Positions 33,682 through 41,318 of a DNA stretch of 55,475 nt are shown here, piece by piece (within the stretch, counting starts at the first letter, position 1; the number at the start of each line of letters is the position of its first letter). The stretch is from Bacillota bacterium (GTDB lineage: Bacteria > Bacillota > Limnochordia > DTU080). Below the pieces are notes generated by a model. The model was not told where the DNA came from and searched no databases. It saw nothing but the letters and a program-made list of their open reading frames with translations. The position numbers and the translations under genes were made by a program. The stretch is taken from contig DULU01000116.1 of the NCBI GenBank assembly GCA_012840225.1, positions 1 through 55,475 on the forward strand. The letters are read 5' to 3'.

Positions 33682-35346
33682 GTGGCTTCCGACAGCGGCA
33701 TGCTGACGCTGATCCCCCTGGGCGGCGTAGGCGAAATCGGCAAAAATATGTGGGTGGTAGGATACAACAATGATCTGGTGGTGCTGGATTGCGGCGCCAT
33801 GTTTCCGGAAGATGAGATGCTGGGAGTCGATCTGGTTATCCCGGATATCACCTATCTGATGGAGAATGCCGGGCGGATCCGGGCCATTGTGCTCTCCCAT
33901 GGGCATGAAGACCATATCGGCGCTTTGCCCTATGTGCTGCGGCATATCCGGGTGCCGATTTACGGCACCAGGCTGACCCTGGGTCTATTGGAAGGCAAAC
34001 TGGAAGAGCATGGCCTGAGCAAAGACGCCGAGTGCCACGAGATCAAAGCCGGCGATGAGATAACCATCGGCGCCATGCGGCTGGAATTCATTCACGTCAA
34101 TCACAGTCTGGCCGATGTGGTGGCGGTGGCCATACATACCCCGGTAGGTACGCTCTTATATGCCACCGATTTTAAGTTCGATTATACCCCCATCGACGGC
34201 AAAGTGACCGATTTGCAGAAATTGGCCCGCCTGGGCGACGAAGGGGTGTTGTGCCTATTGTCCGACAGCACCAACGCCGAGCGCCCGGGCTACACTTTTT
34301 CCGAACGCAAAGTTGGGGAAACGTTCATGGAAACCTTTGCCAAGGCCGAAGGACGCATCATTGTTGCCACCTTCGCCTCCAACATCCATCGCATCCAACA
34401 GGTTATCGACGCCAGCGTGCGTTTCGGGCGCAAGGTCTGCGTGCTCGGCCGCAGCATGGTGAACACCGTATCCATCGCCGTCCGCCTGGGATACCTGCGC
34501 ATACCAGATAACCTCCTGATAGAGGTGACCGATCTGGACGATTATGCGCCGGACCGCATTGTGGTCATCACTACCGGCAGTCAGGGTGAGCCGATGGCCG
34601 CCTTGACCCGCATGGCCATGGCCGAACACCGGCTGATGGAAATTATGCCGGGCGATACGGTGATCATCAGCGCCTCTCCCATCCCGGGCAATGAGCGTTC
34701 CATAGGCCGGATCATCAACCACCTGTTCAAACAGGGTGCCGATGTCATCTATCATGCCTTCTCCGGCGTGCATGTCTCCGGCCATGCCAGCCAGGAAGAG
34801 CTGAAACTGATGCTTTCTCTCGTCCGGCCGAAATATTTCGTTCCGGTGCACGGAGAATACCGCATGCTGGTCCACCATGCCCGCCTGGCCGAATCCCTGG
34901 GGATCACCTCCGACCGTATCTTTCTTTTGGACGTGGGCGACCGGCTGCAGATGGATGCCAATTCCTGCCGGCGGGTGGCCAAAGTGGCGGCGGGAGCGGT
35001 GATGGTGGACGGCCTGGGCGTGGGCGATGTCGGCTCGGTAGTGCTGCGCGATCGCCAGCAGCTGGCCAAGGACGGCATCCTGGTGGCGGTTTTGGTCATC
35101 GACAAGGAGACCAGGGAAATCCTGGCCGGACCGGAGATCGTCTCAAGGGGCTTCGTTTATGTGCGGGAAGCGGAACTGCTTTTGGAAGAGGCCAAGAAGC
35201 TGATAAAATCCGCCCTGGCCGACGGCGGCGACACCTTCGAGGATTGGTTCCATATCAAGAACGAAGTACGTGAGACCCTGGCCGACTTCTTCTGGGAGCA
35301 GATACACCGCCGGCCGGTGATTCTGCCGGTAGTTTTGGAAGTGTGA
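33682..35346 (+). CDS. rnj: Ribonuclease J
   Basis: 554 residues. Metallo-beta-lactamase/beta-CASP ribonuclease with 5' exonuclease and endonuclease activity, central to mRNA turnover in Firmicutes. The metal motif is SHGHEDHIGALPYV; other metal residues follow in YATDFKFDYTPID and HVSGHASQEELKLML. The start reads TLIPLGGVGEIGKNMWVVG. GTG 33682 with AGAGGTGG. Conserved neighbours dapA upstream and tepA downstream as in Bacillus (rnjB). Confidence 0.95.
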   Translation: MASDSGMLTLIPLGGVGEIGKNMWVVGYNNDLVVLDCGAMFPEDEMLGVDLVIPDITYLMENAGRIRAIVLSHGHEDHIGALPYVLRHIRVPIYGTRLTLGLLEGKLEEHGLSKDAECHEIKAGDEITIGAMRLEFIHVNHSLADVVAVAIHTPVGTLLYATDFKFDYTPIDGKVTDLQKLARLGDEGVLCLLSDSTNAERPGYTFSERKVGETFMETFAKAEGRIIVATFASNIHRIQQVIDASVRFGRKVCVLGRSMVNTVSIAVRLGYLRIPDNLLIEVTDLDDYAPDRIVVITTGSQGEPMAALTRMAMAEHRLMEIMPGDTVIISASPIPGNERSIGRIINHLFKQGADVIYHAFSGVHVSGHASQEELKLMLSLVRPKYFVPVHGEYRMLVHHARLAESLGITSDRIFLLDVGDRLQMDANSCRRVAKVAAGAVMVDGLGVGDVGSVVLRDRQQLAKDGILVAVLVIDKETREILAGPEIVSRGFVYVREAELLLEEAKKLIKSALADGGDTFEDWFHIKNEVRETLADFFWEQIHRRPVILPVVLEV

Positions 35347-35409
35347 CCGGCGGCGATTTAATTCCCTCCCCCGGTGGGATAATATCTTCCGACCGGAGGA
35401 GGATTTATT

Positions 35410-36246
35410 TTGCCCTTTGATTCCGAACCGCAACAGCATATCGACATCAGCGAAGACGAACCCAGGGAGCCGGAAATAGGCGGCGATGAGCCGGAGCAAG
35501 CCCAACTGGCCCTCCTGCAGCAGCTGGGGCAAACCCAGGCCCCGCCCCAGCTGGAGTCGCGCCTGCATCTCATTTCGGTTATCGGGCAGATAGAGGGCCA
35601 TTTCCTGCTCCCGCCCAAGACCAAGACCACCAAGTATGAGCACGTTATTCCCCAGTTGGTGGCCATCGAGCAAAACCCGAATATCGACGGGGTGCTGATT
35701 GTGCTCAACACTGTGGGCGGCGACATCGAAGCCGGCCTGGCTATTGCCGAAATGGTCAGGACCTTGTCGAAGCCCACCGTCACCCTGGTCCTGGGCGGCG
35801 GTCACTCCATCGGAGCGCCGATTGCCGTAGCCGCCAGGTATTCTTTCATCGCTGAGACCGCCACCATCACCATACATCCCATCCGCCTCACAGGTCTGGT
35901 GATCGGCGTGCCGCAGACCTATGAATACCTGGAAAAAATGCAGGACCGGGTGATCCGCTTCCTGGTGGCCAACTCAAAGATCGGCGAAGCCAGGCTGCGG
36001 GAGCTGATGTTCCGCACCGGCGAGTTGGTGCGCGATGTGGGTACGGTTTTGGTAGGTGCCGAGGCGGTACAAGTCGGCTTGATCGACGAAGTTGGCGGTC
36101 TGAAGCAAGCCGTGCAGAAGCTGGAAAGCCTGGTGGCGGAAGCGAAAAAGGGGGCGGCCGGCCTCTATCGCCCGGCTGAGCCCAAGGTTTATAACACCGG
36201 TCTGCCGGCACCTGCGACACCCTTCCGGGAAGAGGTCCTGGAATGA
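35410..36246 (+). CDS. tepA: TepA, ClpP-family membrane-associated serine protease
   Basis: 278 residues. Translocation-enhancing protein, a ClpP/crotonase-like protease linked to processing of secretory signal peptides. Acidic N-terminal tail (about residues 1-40), then the ClpP fold: [20 protein letters not shown] and [19 protein letters not shown] with the catalytic Ser and a His in [17 protein letters not shown] 35410 with CGGAGGAGG. The ylzJ gene overlaps by four bases (ATGA). The conserved order rnj-tepA-ylzJ is kept. Confidence 0.93.
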   Translation: MPFDSEPQQHIDISEDEPREPEIGGDEPEQAQLALLQQLGQTQAPPQLESRLHLISVIGQIEGHFLLPPKTKTTKYEHVIPQLVAIEQNPNIDGVLIVLNTVGGDIEAGLAIAEMVRTLSKPTVTLVLGGGHSIGAPIAVAARYSFIAETATITIHPIRLTGLVIGVPQTYEYLEKMQDRVIRFLVANSKIGEARLRELMFRTGELVRDVGTVLVGAEAVQVGLIDEVGGLKQAVQKLESLVAEAKKGAAGLYRPAEPKVYNTGLPAPATPFREEVLE

Positions 36247-36491
36247 TATTTCATACCATCATACCGCCTGAATACCTATACGAGCAGTTTTGCGCCGTAG
36301 CCCCGGCTTTGCAGACTATAGATATCGGCGGCCTCAAGATGCAGGTGGAGCAGGGCAGCGCCGGATGGGGCAGAATTGTGCGCCTGTTTTCCACCAATCC
36401 GAACGACTACCTGAACCCCCGTTTTGCGCCCGGTTCCTGGATAGATCTGCGCCTGCTCTCCGGCAAAGGCCAAGGTTTCCAAAATCATTAG
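36243..36491 (+). CDS. ylzJ: YlzJ-like protein
   Basis: 82 residues. Sequence start [12 protein letters not shown] and middle [21 protein letters not shown] match the small uncharacterised YlzJ family, usually found directly after tepA and before spoIIIE/ftsK. Here tepA overlaps it by four bases, and the usual ftsK is not present; the next gene is a candidate selenoprotein. No function is known. No membrane segment or signal is visible. Confidence 0.85.
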   Translation: MIFHTIIPPEYLYEQFCAVAPALQTIDIGGLKMQVEQGSAGWGRIVRLFSTNPNDYLNPRFAPGSWIDLRLLSGKGQGFQNH

Positions 36492-36584
36492 AGGTTGCTG
36501 AGCAAGCGGACACCCGATGGTGGCAAGTCCCGGTGTGCCGTGCATAAAATACTGCGTAGCCCAAAAACAAGGAGCGAATGGCCG

Positions 36585-36932
36585 GTGCACCACACGCAGA
36601 CTCATGCCGGGCAACCCATTGAGGTAGCCGTGTTTGGATCGGGAAATACGCGCATCTGCTATGGGTGAGAGCGTGGGCGATCTCTGGAAGAGATCACCGG
36701 TTCTCTGGCCAAAAGATTGACGCGCCAATTCGGACCACTTGTCACCTGTAAATTTATCGATGTGACCAGCAGTGATCTGGACAAATATCCGGCGGTAAAA
36801 AAGTTGATCGAGGAGAGAAGAGCTCACTATCCGATTATTGCCATCAACGGCAAGGTGCGCTATGTGGGCACCTTCAGCCATACCTTCATATTGCGGGACA
36901 TCGCCGTGTTGACCGGCACGAAAAGACGGTAG
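36585..36932 (+). CDS. Candidate selenoprotein: thioredoxin-fold protein with CxxU (TGA read through)
   Basis: 115 residues if the TGA at 36666-36668 is read as selenocysteine (U28). GTG 36585 has AAGGAG at 36569-36574. Upstream of the TGA the frame encodes PIEVAVFGSGNTRICYG, a beta strand followed by C25-Y-G-U28, the thioredoxin-type active-site arrangement. After it come a helix (SLEEITGSLAKRLTRQFG), a strand (LVTCKFIDVTSSD), a second helix (YPAVKKLIEERRAH) and a strand with a Tyr-Pro (YPIIAINGKVRYVG), the cis-Pro area of the fold. Both sides of the TGA use the same codon style as neighbours. A SECIS-like hairpin begins 11 bases after the TGA. The C-terminal piece resembles the YuzD-type small disulfide oxidoreductases. 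The alternative is a nonsense-mutated cysteine gene or a sequencing error. Confidence 0.68.
36669..36698 (+). promoter_or_regulatory. Candidate bacterial SECIS hairpin after in-frame TGA
   Basis: GATCTC (36679-36684), loop TGGAA (36685-36689), GAGATC (36690-36695): six perfect pairs; two more G-C pairs beyond one mismatch (36676-36677 with 36697-36698). The loop starts 16 bases after the TGA, and its second base is G, as expected for bacterial SECIS elements. It lies inside the coding region. A computed fold and comparison with relatives would be decisive. Confidence 0.55.
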
Positions 36933-36996
36933 TAACTGTGGGGTAGTGGAACAGAGGGTTGTAAGAAATAGCTTGGGGCAGTTCGTTTTCCAAACA

Positions 36997-37043
36997 GAGC
37001 AGGGGCTGCCGGTGGCAAGCCGCAGACCCTGCTCATCATTTTT
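36997..37043 (+). terminator. Intrinsic terminator after the candidate selenoprotein gene
   Basis: GAGCAGGG (36997-37004) pairs with CCCTGCTC (37027-37034), eight pairs, with an inner CTGC/GCAG extension; a T-run (37039-37043) follows in the plus direction. It borders the stop of the convergent SPOCS gene (37043). Confidence 0.65.
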
Positions 37044-38764
37044 CACAATTTCGGCAACACCGTTTTGGGGAAAGGCTTCCAGACCAGCACTTCTTCCTTT
37101 TCGGCTCCTTCTTCTTTTTTAACCTCCTCCACTTTCTGTGCAGTGGTTTCCTGTTGGGCGCTCTCGACCTCTACCACTGCCTCTTCAGGAGGAACACTGT
37201 CTTCATTGGGCGCTTCAGCCAAAGCCGGCATGCTACTTTTATCTTCCTCTGCAGGTGAGATGGGCTCTGCAGGTGATGGTGGAGAGTCTTCTTCAGTTTG
37301 CTCTTCCACCTCTTGCACTTCCACCTCTGCTACATCGGGAATTGGAGTTGCCGGCTCCATTACCGGAGGTGGGGGTGCGGGCTCCAAGGTTTCCTCACCG
37401 GCTGTCACCGGAGCAGCAGCTGCGCTGTCGGCTTTTTCCGGTGCGGTCGCTTCATCTTCAGCTGTCGCCATCTCATCTTTTTCTTCTGTCAAAACCTGTG
37501 GTTCCCCGCTATGTTCATCAACCGACAGTTCTGCTTCAGCTGGTGCCGGTTCTGCGACGGCATCGCCGGCTTGGTCTTGATCTATATCGGCGGAATCTTG
37601 TTCACCTGCCTGAACTATAAGCGATTCCTCTTCCGGCGAAATATCTTTGACCTGTTCATCTACCCCAAGTTCTTCAGTTGCCGTCTCCTGAACCTCTGTT
37701 TCCATAGCCGGTATTTCCATAGCCGGTGTTTCAGCCGGTGGTGTTGCCGCCTCCATTTTTTCCACCTCCGATGCTGCCGGTATTTTTACCGGCACTGCCA
37801 AGGGCGCCGATACCTCGGTGTTCACAGCCAAAGGCTGTATAGGTGTTGTCTCATGAGCTGTCGCTTCGACCGCTACCGGCAGCTCGCTCTCGGCTTCAGC
37901 TTCACCAGGCGGCACCACCGTCCATCCGGCTGCCGGTTCGGCAGTTGGCTCGGCAGCAGTCTCCGCCTCTGTCTCTATGACCGTCTCTGCAGCCTGCTCT
38001 AAAATTCTCTCCGCCGCCTCTACCCTCTGTCCGGTGCCGGACGGGTGTTCAGCCTCTTCCGCTTTGGTTGGCTTCGTAGGTCCGGCCGCTGCTTCTTCGC
38101 TGTCCAGTCGAGCCGCCTGTTTTTTGATTTCCGCCCAATTGGGCTCCGGACCGTCATAACGTTGCCTTTGGATTTCATAAGTGCCGGAGCGCTCCCCCAG
38201 ATGAGGTTTCATGGAGGTGCCTGCCGCTCTCCGCCCTTTCTTTTCATCCAGGGCATCGGCTTTCACCACTTCATCGGCCGTCTCGTTTTCCTCTATCTCC
38301 CCACCGCTCCCGTTAATGCTGCTCCCGTCAATGCCGCTCCCGTTCCCACCGCTCCCGACTTTCGGCTCCGCCTTCTTTTCCGTGGCTTTGGCCTCGATCA
38401 TTACTCCGATCTTGATTTCATGATTCAGGTACTCATCGTCCCTGGAAAACTCGTGGCTGTCCTTTATATCCACCACACGGGCCACAAAGGGTCCTGTCAC
38501 TCCGGCCGGGGCGGCGATCTCCGTATGAAATGGGACTTCCAGACCTTGCCCCCGCACTTTTACCGAACCAAAACTCATGTAGTATAAATAAACTTTCAGA
38601 CTACCTTTGACGATTATTTTGTCATGGCGCAGGCTGGCCTCGCATTGACCGGCCTCAGTGCGAATTTCCACCACATGAGTGGCCCCACGCAGCGGTCCGC
38701 CGCCCTGCAGGACTATCTCGATTTGCCTGGACCAGATGGGCTCTGCTGTCTGCTCCATGGCCAT
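37043..38764 (-). CDS. SPOCS-domain (DUF3794/SipL-like) protein with long acidic tail
   Basis: 573 residues. The N-terminal 140 residues have a beta-rich pattern, ending in GVTGPFVARVVDIKDSHEFSRDDEYL, like the SPOCS domain that links spore coat and cortex proteins. A Gly/Ser/Asn spacer follows (SGGNGSGIDGSSINGSGG), then about 400 residues rich in Glu, Ala, Pro, Thr and Val, without clear domains. The final segment VLVWKPFPKTVLPKL is hydrophobic and basic. No signal peptide. The tail looks disordered and strongly acidic. It lies convergent to ylzJ's neighbour and divergent to the CAP gene. I infer a spore-surface or morphogenesis protein; family assignment is moderate. Confidence 0.6.
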   Translation of the reverse strand: MAMEQTAEPIWSRQIEIVLQGGGPLRGATHVVEIRTEAGQCEASLRHDKIIVKGSLKVYLYYMSFGSVKVRGQGLEVPFHTEIAAPAGVTGPFVARVVDIKDSHEFSRDDEYLNHEIKIGVMIEAKATEKKAEPKVGSGGNGSGIDGSSINGSGGEIEENETADEVVKADALDEKKGRRAAGTSMKPHLGERSGTYEIQRQRYDGPEPNWAEIKKQAARLDSEEAAAGPTKPTKAEEAEHPSGTGQRVEAAERILEQAAETVIETEAETAAEPTAEPAAGWTVVPPGEAEAESELPVAVEATAHETTPIQPLAVNTEVSAPLAVPVKIPAASEVEKMEAATPPAETPAMEIPAMETEVQETATEELGVDEQVKDISPEEESLIVQAGEQDSADIDQDQAGDAVAEPAPAEAELSVDEHSGEPQVLTEEKDEMATAEDEATAPEKADSAAAAPVTAGEETLEPAPPPPVMEPATPIPDVAEVEVQEVEEQTEEDSPPSPAEPISPAEEDKSSMPALAEAPNEDSVPPEEAVVEVESAQQETTAQKVEEVKKEEGAEKEEVLVWKPFPKTVLPKL

Positions 38765-38878
38765 GCTCCTCCTTATGATAACGCTGGGTAGACTACTTCC
38801 TGTCCATTACTATTCAGGAAAAGCGCCTCTCATGCCCAAGAGCGCGGCAATCGCCGCCCTCTGCCGCTCCGACCACAT

Positions 38879-38897
38879 AATGGTAATTGCTACCATT
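38879..38897. promoter_or_regulatory. Inverted repeat in divergent gap (possible operator)
   Basis: AATGGTA-ATTGC-TACCATT, seven perfect pairs, lies between the divergent SPOCS and CAP genes, in a 219-base gap. Its symmetry is what a dimeric regulator site would show. No regulator is known. Confidence 0.35.
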
Positions 38898-38983
38898 CAT
38901 AGGAGATAATGTAAATTCAGAGAATCTTTTCTATACGGCCTATATTCATCTGGTCCCTAAGAGAAAGGAGCGTCGAAATAGCG

Positions 38984-39598
38984 ATGACTGGAAAAAGGTC
39001 GATACTGTTCTTTGCTTTAATTCTGGCCCTGGCCGGCATGGTCGCCGCCGAGGCCGGCAGCTGGAGTTACTTCCCGGGCGACGGCACATACTGGGGTTGG
39101 CCAAAGCTCCCCACCCAGCCGAATCCGCCGGCCGCGAATCCTGAGCCGGGGAACAAAACCGGAGATAAAGGTGACGATCCGGCACCGACCCCCATCAGCG
39201 GCTTAACCGAGGAGGAGGAGCTTTCCTTCCGCCTGGTCAATGCCGAACGCCAAGCCAGAGGACTAGTCCCGCTTGAGATTAACATGGAACTGGTCCGCTT
39301 GGCCAGGTTGCGGGTGAATGCCATGGTTGGCCTCTCCTGGGAAGTGATCAGAACTCACGTCATTCCTCCATATGGTTCGCCGCTGGACATGCTGGTATCT
39401 GCTGGTATTAATTACCGGTTCTGGGGAGAAAACATCGGCATCATGTCCACGGTGAAGAAAAACCATGAGGCTTTCATGGACAGTCCCGACCACAGAAGCA
39501 ACATTATATGCTCGGCATACAGGGAAATGGGAGTAGCCGTGCTCAATAAGAACGGTAAAACCTATGTCTCCCAGATTTTCCTGAGACGACGGGACTAA
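38984..39598 (+). CDS. Secreted CAP/SCP-domain protein (YkwD-like)
   Basis: 204 residues. N-terminal signal peptide (about 1-22; ILFFALILALAGMVAAEA), a Pro-rich linker (about 35-65) and a CAP domain (about 73-204). The CAP family elements are visible: LVNAERQARGLVPLEIN, RTHVIPPYG, the WGENIGIM segment, SPDHRSNIICSAYREMGVAV. Proteins of this group (YkwD, CwlB-like) are common in spore formers and often appear as sporulation-associated. Function is unknown. The gene is followed by a strong bidirectional terminator. Confidence 0.85.
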   Translation: MTGKRSILFFALILALAGMVAAEAGSWSYFPGDGTYWGWPKLPTQPNPPAANPEPGNKTGDKGDDPAPTPISGLTEEEELSFRLVNAERQARGLVPLEINMELVRLARLRVNAMVGLSWEVIRTHVIPPYGSPLDMLVSAGINYRFWGENIGIMSTVKKNHEAFMDSPDHRSNIICSAYREMGVAVLNKNGKTYVSQIFLRRRD

Positions 39599-39659
39599 AG
39601 CTGCTCAATCGCAGCAAACAAACTCAATCGCTGCAAAAATAGCAGCCGCCAAAAATCCG

Positions 39660-39692
39660 GAGGCGGAGGGGATCACCTCCGCCTCGGCTTTT
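39660..39692. terminator. Bidirectional intrinsic terminator
   Basis: GAGGCGGAGG-GGATCA-CCTCCGCCTC (39660-39685), ten perfect pairs, followed by GGCTTTTTGG on the plus strand and, on the minus strand, CGGATTTTTGG. It separates the convergent CAP and coat-type genes. Confidence 0.8.
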
Positions 39693-39705
39693 TGGCCTGG
39701 TACTC

Positions 39706-40359
39706 TCAGTCGATCTGCGGCGGGAACGGCGGCCAGAACTCCCCGCGCTCGCACAGATCGGCCCATTCCGGACAACCAATCGGCGACACCTGCACACATT
39801 CGGGCGGCTGCGGGCAGAAGCGAGCTCTCTCGATCTCCAACTGAACGGTAAAGGTCACCTTAACCACGATGAACAGACCAACTTCGCACTCAATGAAGTC
39901 CTCACGATTAGGTTCCGCCGTCTCGCGCACCCGACAGTTCAGGCAGCGGACGAGATGGAAAAACCGCAGGTTCATGCCCACACGGGCGCCACGCAACCTG
40001 ATCCGCTTTTTGAATCGGAAGGTGCGGCACACGACATGATCGTATCCCTCGGCGTCCGTGTACACCACTTCCTGATCCCATTCCAGAGTGAACTCCACTT
40101 CGCCGTCGCGGGGTATGCTGGGATCGGGGACGATCCGCACATCCTTAACCTCGCAGGATACCACGTTGGCCGGTGCCGGCTCCAACCCCATAAAGCGGAA
40201 TGTGGGGCATTCACACACCGTGCACTCGTCATACACTTTCTCCGTCACAATGCACTCGGGACGATACTCCTCAATCTCCGAGCCCCCGATGGGCGGCAGC
40301 TGGCTGGACCGCGCATTGCGCTGCCAGTAATTCAGGCCGATGCTGCTGCTTTTAGCCAT
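39706..40359 (-). CDS. Cysteine-rich spore coat/SPOCS-like protein
   Basis: 217 residues. Starts with AKSSSIGLNYWQRNARSSQ; ECIVTEKVYDECTVCECP resembles the N-terminal motif of clostridial spore-coat SPOCS (DUF3794)-like proteins. It has about a dozen Cys, many in pairs, and ends with a Cys/Pro-rich stretch (PPECVQVSPIGCPEWADLC). No signal peptide or membrane helix. ATG at 40359 with GGAGGG close by. A sigma-K-like promoter lies upstream (40440-40468). I infer a mother-cell-made coat protein; exact role unknown. Confidence 0.7.
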   Translation of the reverse strand: MAKSSSIGLNYWQRNARSSQLPPIGGSEIEEYRPECIVTEKVYDECTVCECPTFRFMGLEPAPANVVSCEVKDVRIVPDPSIPRDGEVEFTLEWDQEVVYTDAEGYDHVVCRTFRFKKRIRLRGARVGMNLRFFHLVRCLNCRVRETAEPNREDFIECEVGLFIVVKVTFTVQLEIERARFCPQPPECVQVSPIGCPEWADLCERGEFWPPFPPQID

Positions 40360-40439
40360 GGGTTGCCTTTCCCTCCTTTATGGATTGCCCCCTGCCGGAG
40401 TCGTTGGAACCCACGGCACGGGCTGCTCACAGTCGCTAG

Positions 40440-40468
40440 TATTCTATGGCGTATGAAGCCGAATGGTG
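40440..40468 (-). promoter_or_regulatory. Candidate sigma-K promoter for the coat-type gene
   Basis: On the minus strand CACC (plus 40465-40468), spacer 16, then CATAGAATA (plus 40440-40448), a match to CATANNNTA. The start codon of the coat-like gene is at 40359, about 80 bases beyond. Same -35 and same type of -10 as the dpaA site, which supports both. Confidence 0.5.
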
Positions 40469-40547
40469 CTTGATTCCTAGTACTGCATACCTACGGAAGA
40501 GCAGGAAAGAATATTAAAAAAGAACGGAAGGAGCGCACCGGCACCAT

Positions 40548-41288
40548 ATGGCTTATATAAAAAAATTCGGCAGCCTGCTCATCGCCCTGATTCTCACCCT
40601 TGTCGTCGTACCCGGCCTTTTGAGCCTGTGGCCGGCTCCGGGCAGTGAGAGCCGGGAGGACGGCCAGGTGGAAGAGACCATCACCCTATGGCCGGGAAGC
40701 CAAGGCACCACTGTAAGAAACCTGCAAACCCGCCTGAAGGCCTGGGGTTATTACACCGGCCCCATAGACGGCGTCTACGGTCCCCAGACCACCCAGGCCG
40801 TGCGCCTGTTCCAAAGCCGCAACGGGCTGAAGGTGGACGGTGTGGCCGGTCCGGCCACCCTGAATGCCGTGGGTTTGCCTTCGGGCACTACCACCACCGC
40901 CCAGGCGACAGCCACGACCGTCAGCTACAATCGCAGCGAAGACCTGAACCTGCTTTCCCGGGTGGTGGCGGCGGAAGCGGAGGGCGAACCACATACCGGG
41001 CAGGTGGCTGTGGCCTCCGTTATTTTGAACCGGGTTCGCCACCCATCATTTCCCAACACCTTAAGCGGGGTCATCTTCCAGCCTCATGCCTTTGAGTCGG
41101 TGAGCAACGGGCTGATCTGGCGCCGTACCCCAAGCCAGCAGGCGATTAACGCCGCCCGCCAGGCTTTGGACGGTTGGGATCCCACCTATGGCTGTCTCTT
41201 CTTCTGGAATCCGGCCAAAGCGGTCAGTTCCTGGATATGGAGCAGGCCCATCGTCACCCGCATCGGCAACCATGTTTTCGCCAAATAG
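40548..41288 (+). CDS. sleB: Spore cortex-lytic enzyme SleB
   Basis: 246 residues. Exported lytic transglycosylase that opens the cortex at germination. N-terminal membrane/signal segment (about 7-27), a peptidoglycan-binding domain (about 44-105; LQTRLKAWGYYTGPIDGVYG) and a hydrolase_2 catalytic domain (about 125-246; VVAAEAEGEPHTGQVAVASV with catalytic Glu). ATG 40548 lies behind GGAAGGAG. ypeB follows 30 bases later; the two products depend on each other. A CATACCTA is upstream, but no good sigma-G box was found. Confidence 0.95.
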   Translation: MAYIKKFGSLLIALILTLVVVPGLLSLWPAPGSESREDGQVEETITLWPGSQGTTVRNLQTRLKAWGYYTGPIDGVYGPQTTQAVRLFQSRNGLKVDGVAGPATLNAVGLPSGTTTTAQATATTVSYNRSEDLNLLSRVVAAEAEGEPHTGQVAVASVILNRVRHPSFPNTLSGVIFQPHAFESVSNGLIWRRTPSQQAINAARQALDGWDPTYGCLFFWNPAKAVSSWIWSRPIVTRIGNHVFAK

Positions 41289-41318
41289 AGATTCAATATT
41301 AAGGGGGCTCCCGGTATC

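Noticed and set aside
36717-36932. The 71-residue frame behind the TGA as an independent gene
   Set aside because: The TTG start has no ribosome site and the product would lack the strand and active-site motif of its fold; the longer frame from 36585 explains both sides.
36492-37042. Expected spoIIIE/ftsK gene after ylzJ
   Set aside because: No FtsK motif in any frame; the space holds only the candidate selenoprotein and a terminator.
37600-37780. Repeats resembling a short tandem array or CRISPR
   Set aside because: These are in-frame low-complexity codons for Glu/Ala/Pro/Met in the SPOCS-like gene; no regular spacer pattern.
40461-40498. GAATG ... CATACCTA as a sigma-G promoter for sleB
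   Set aside because: Spacing is 20 bases and the -10 has three, not two, bases between CAT and TA. The same bases contain the better-supported sigma-K match on the other strand.
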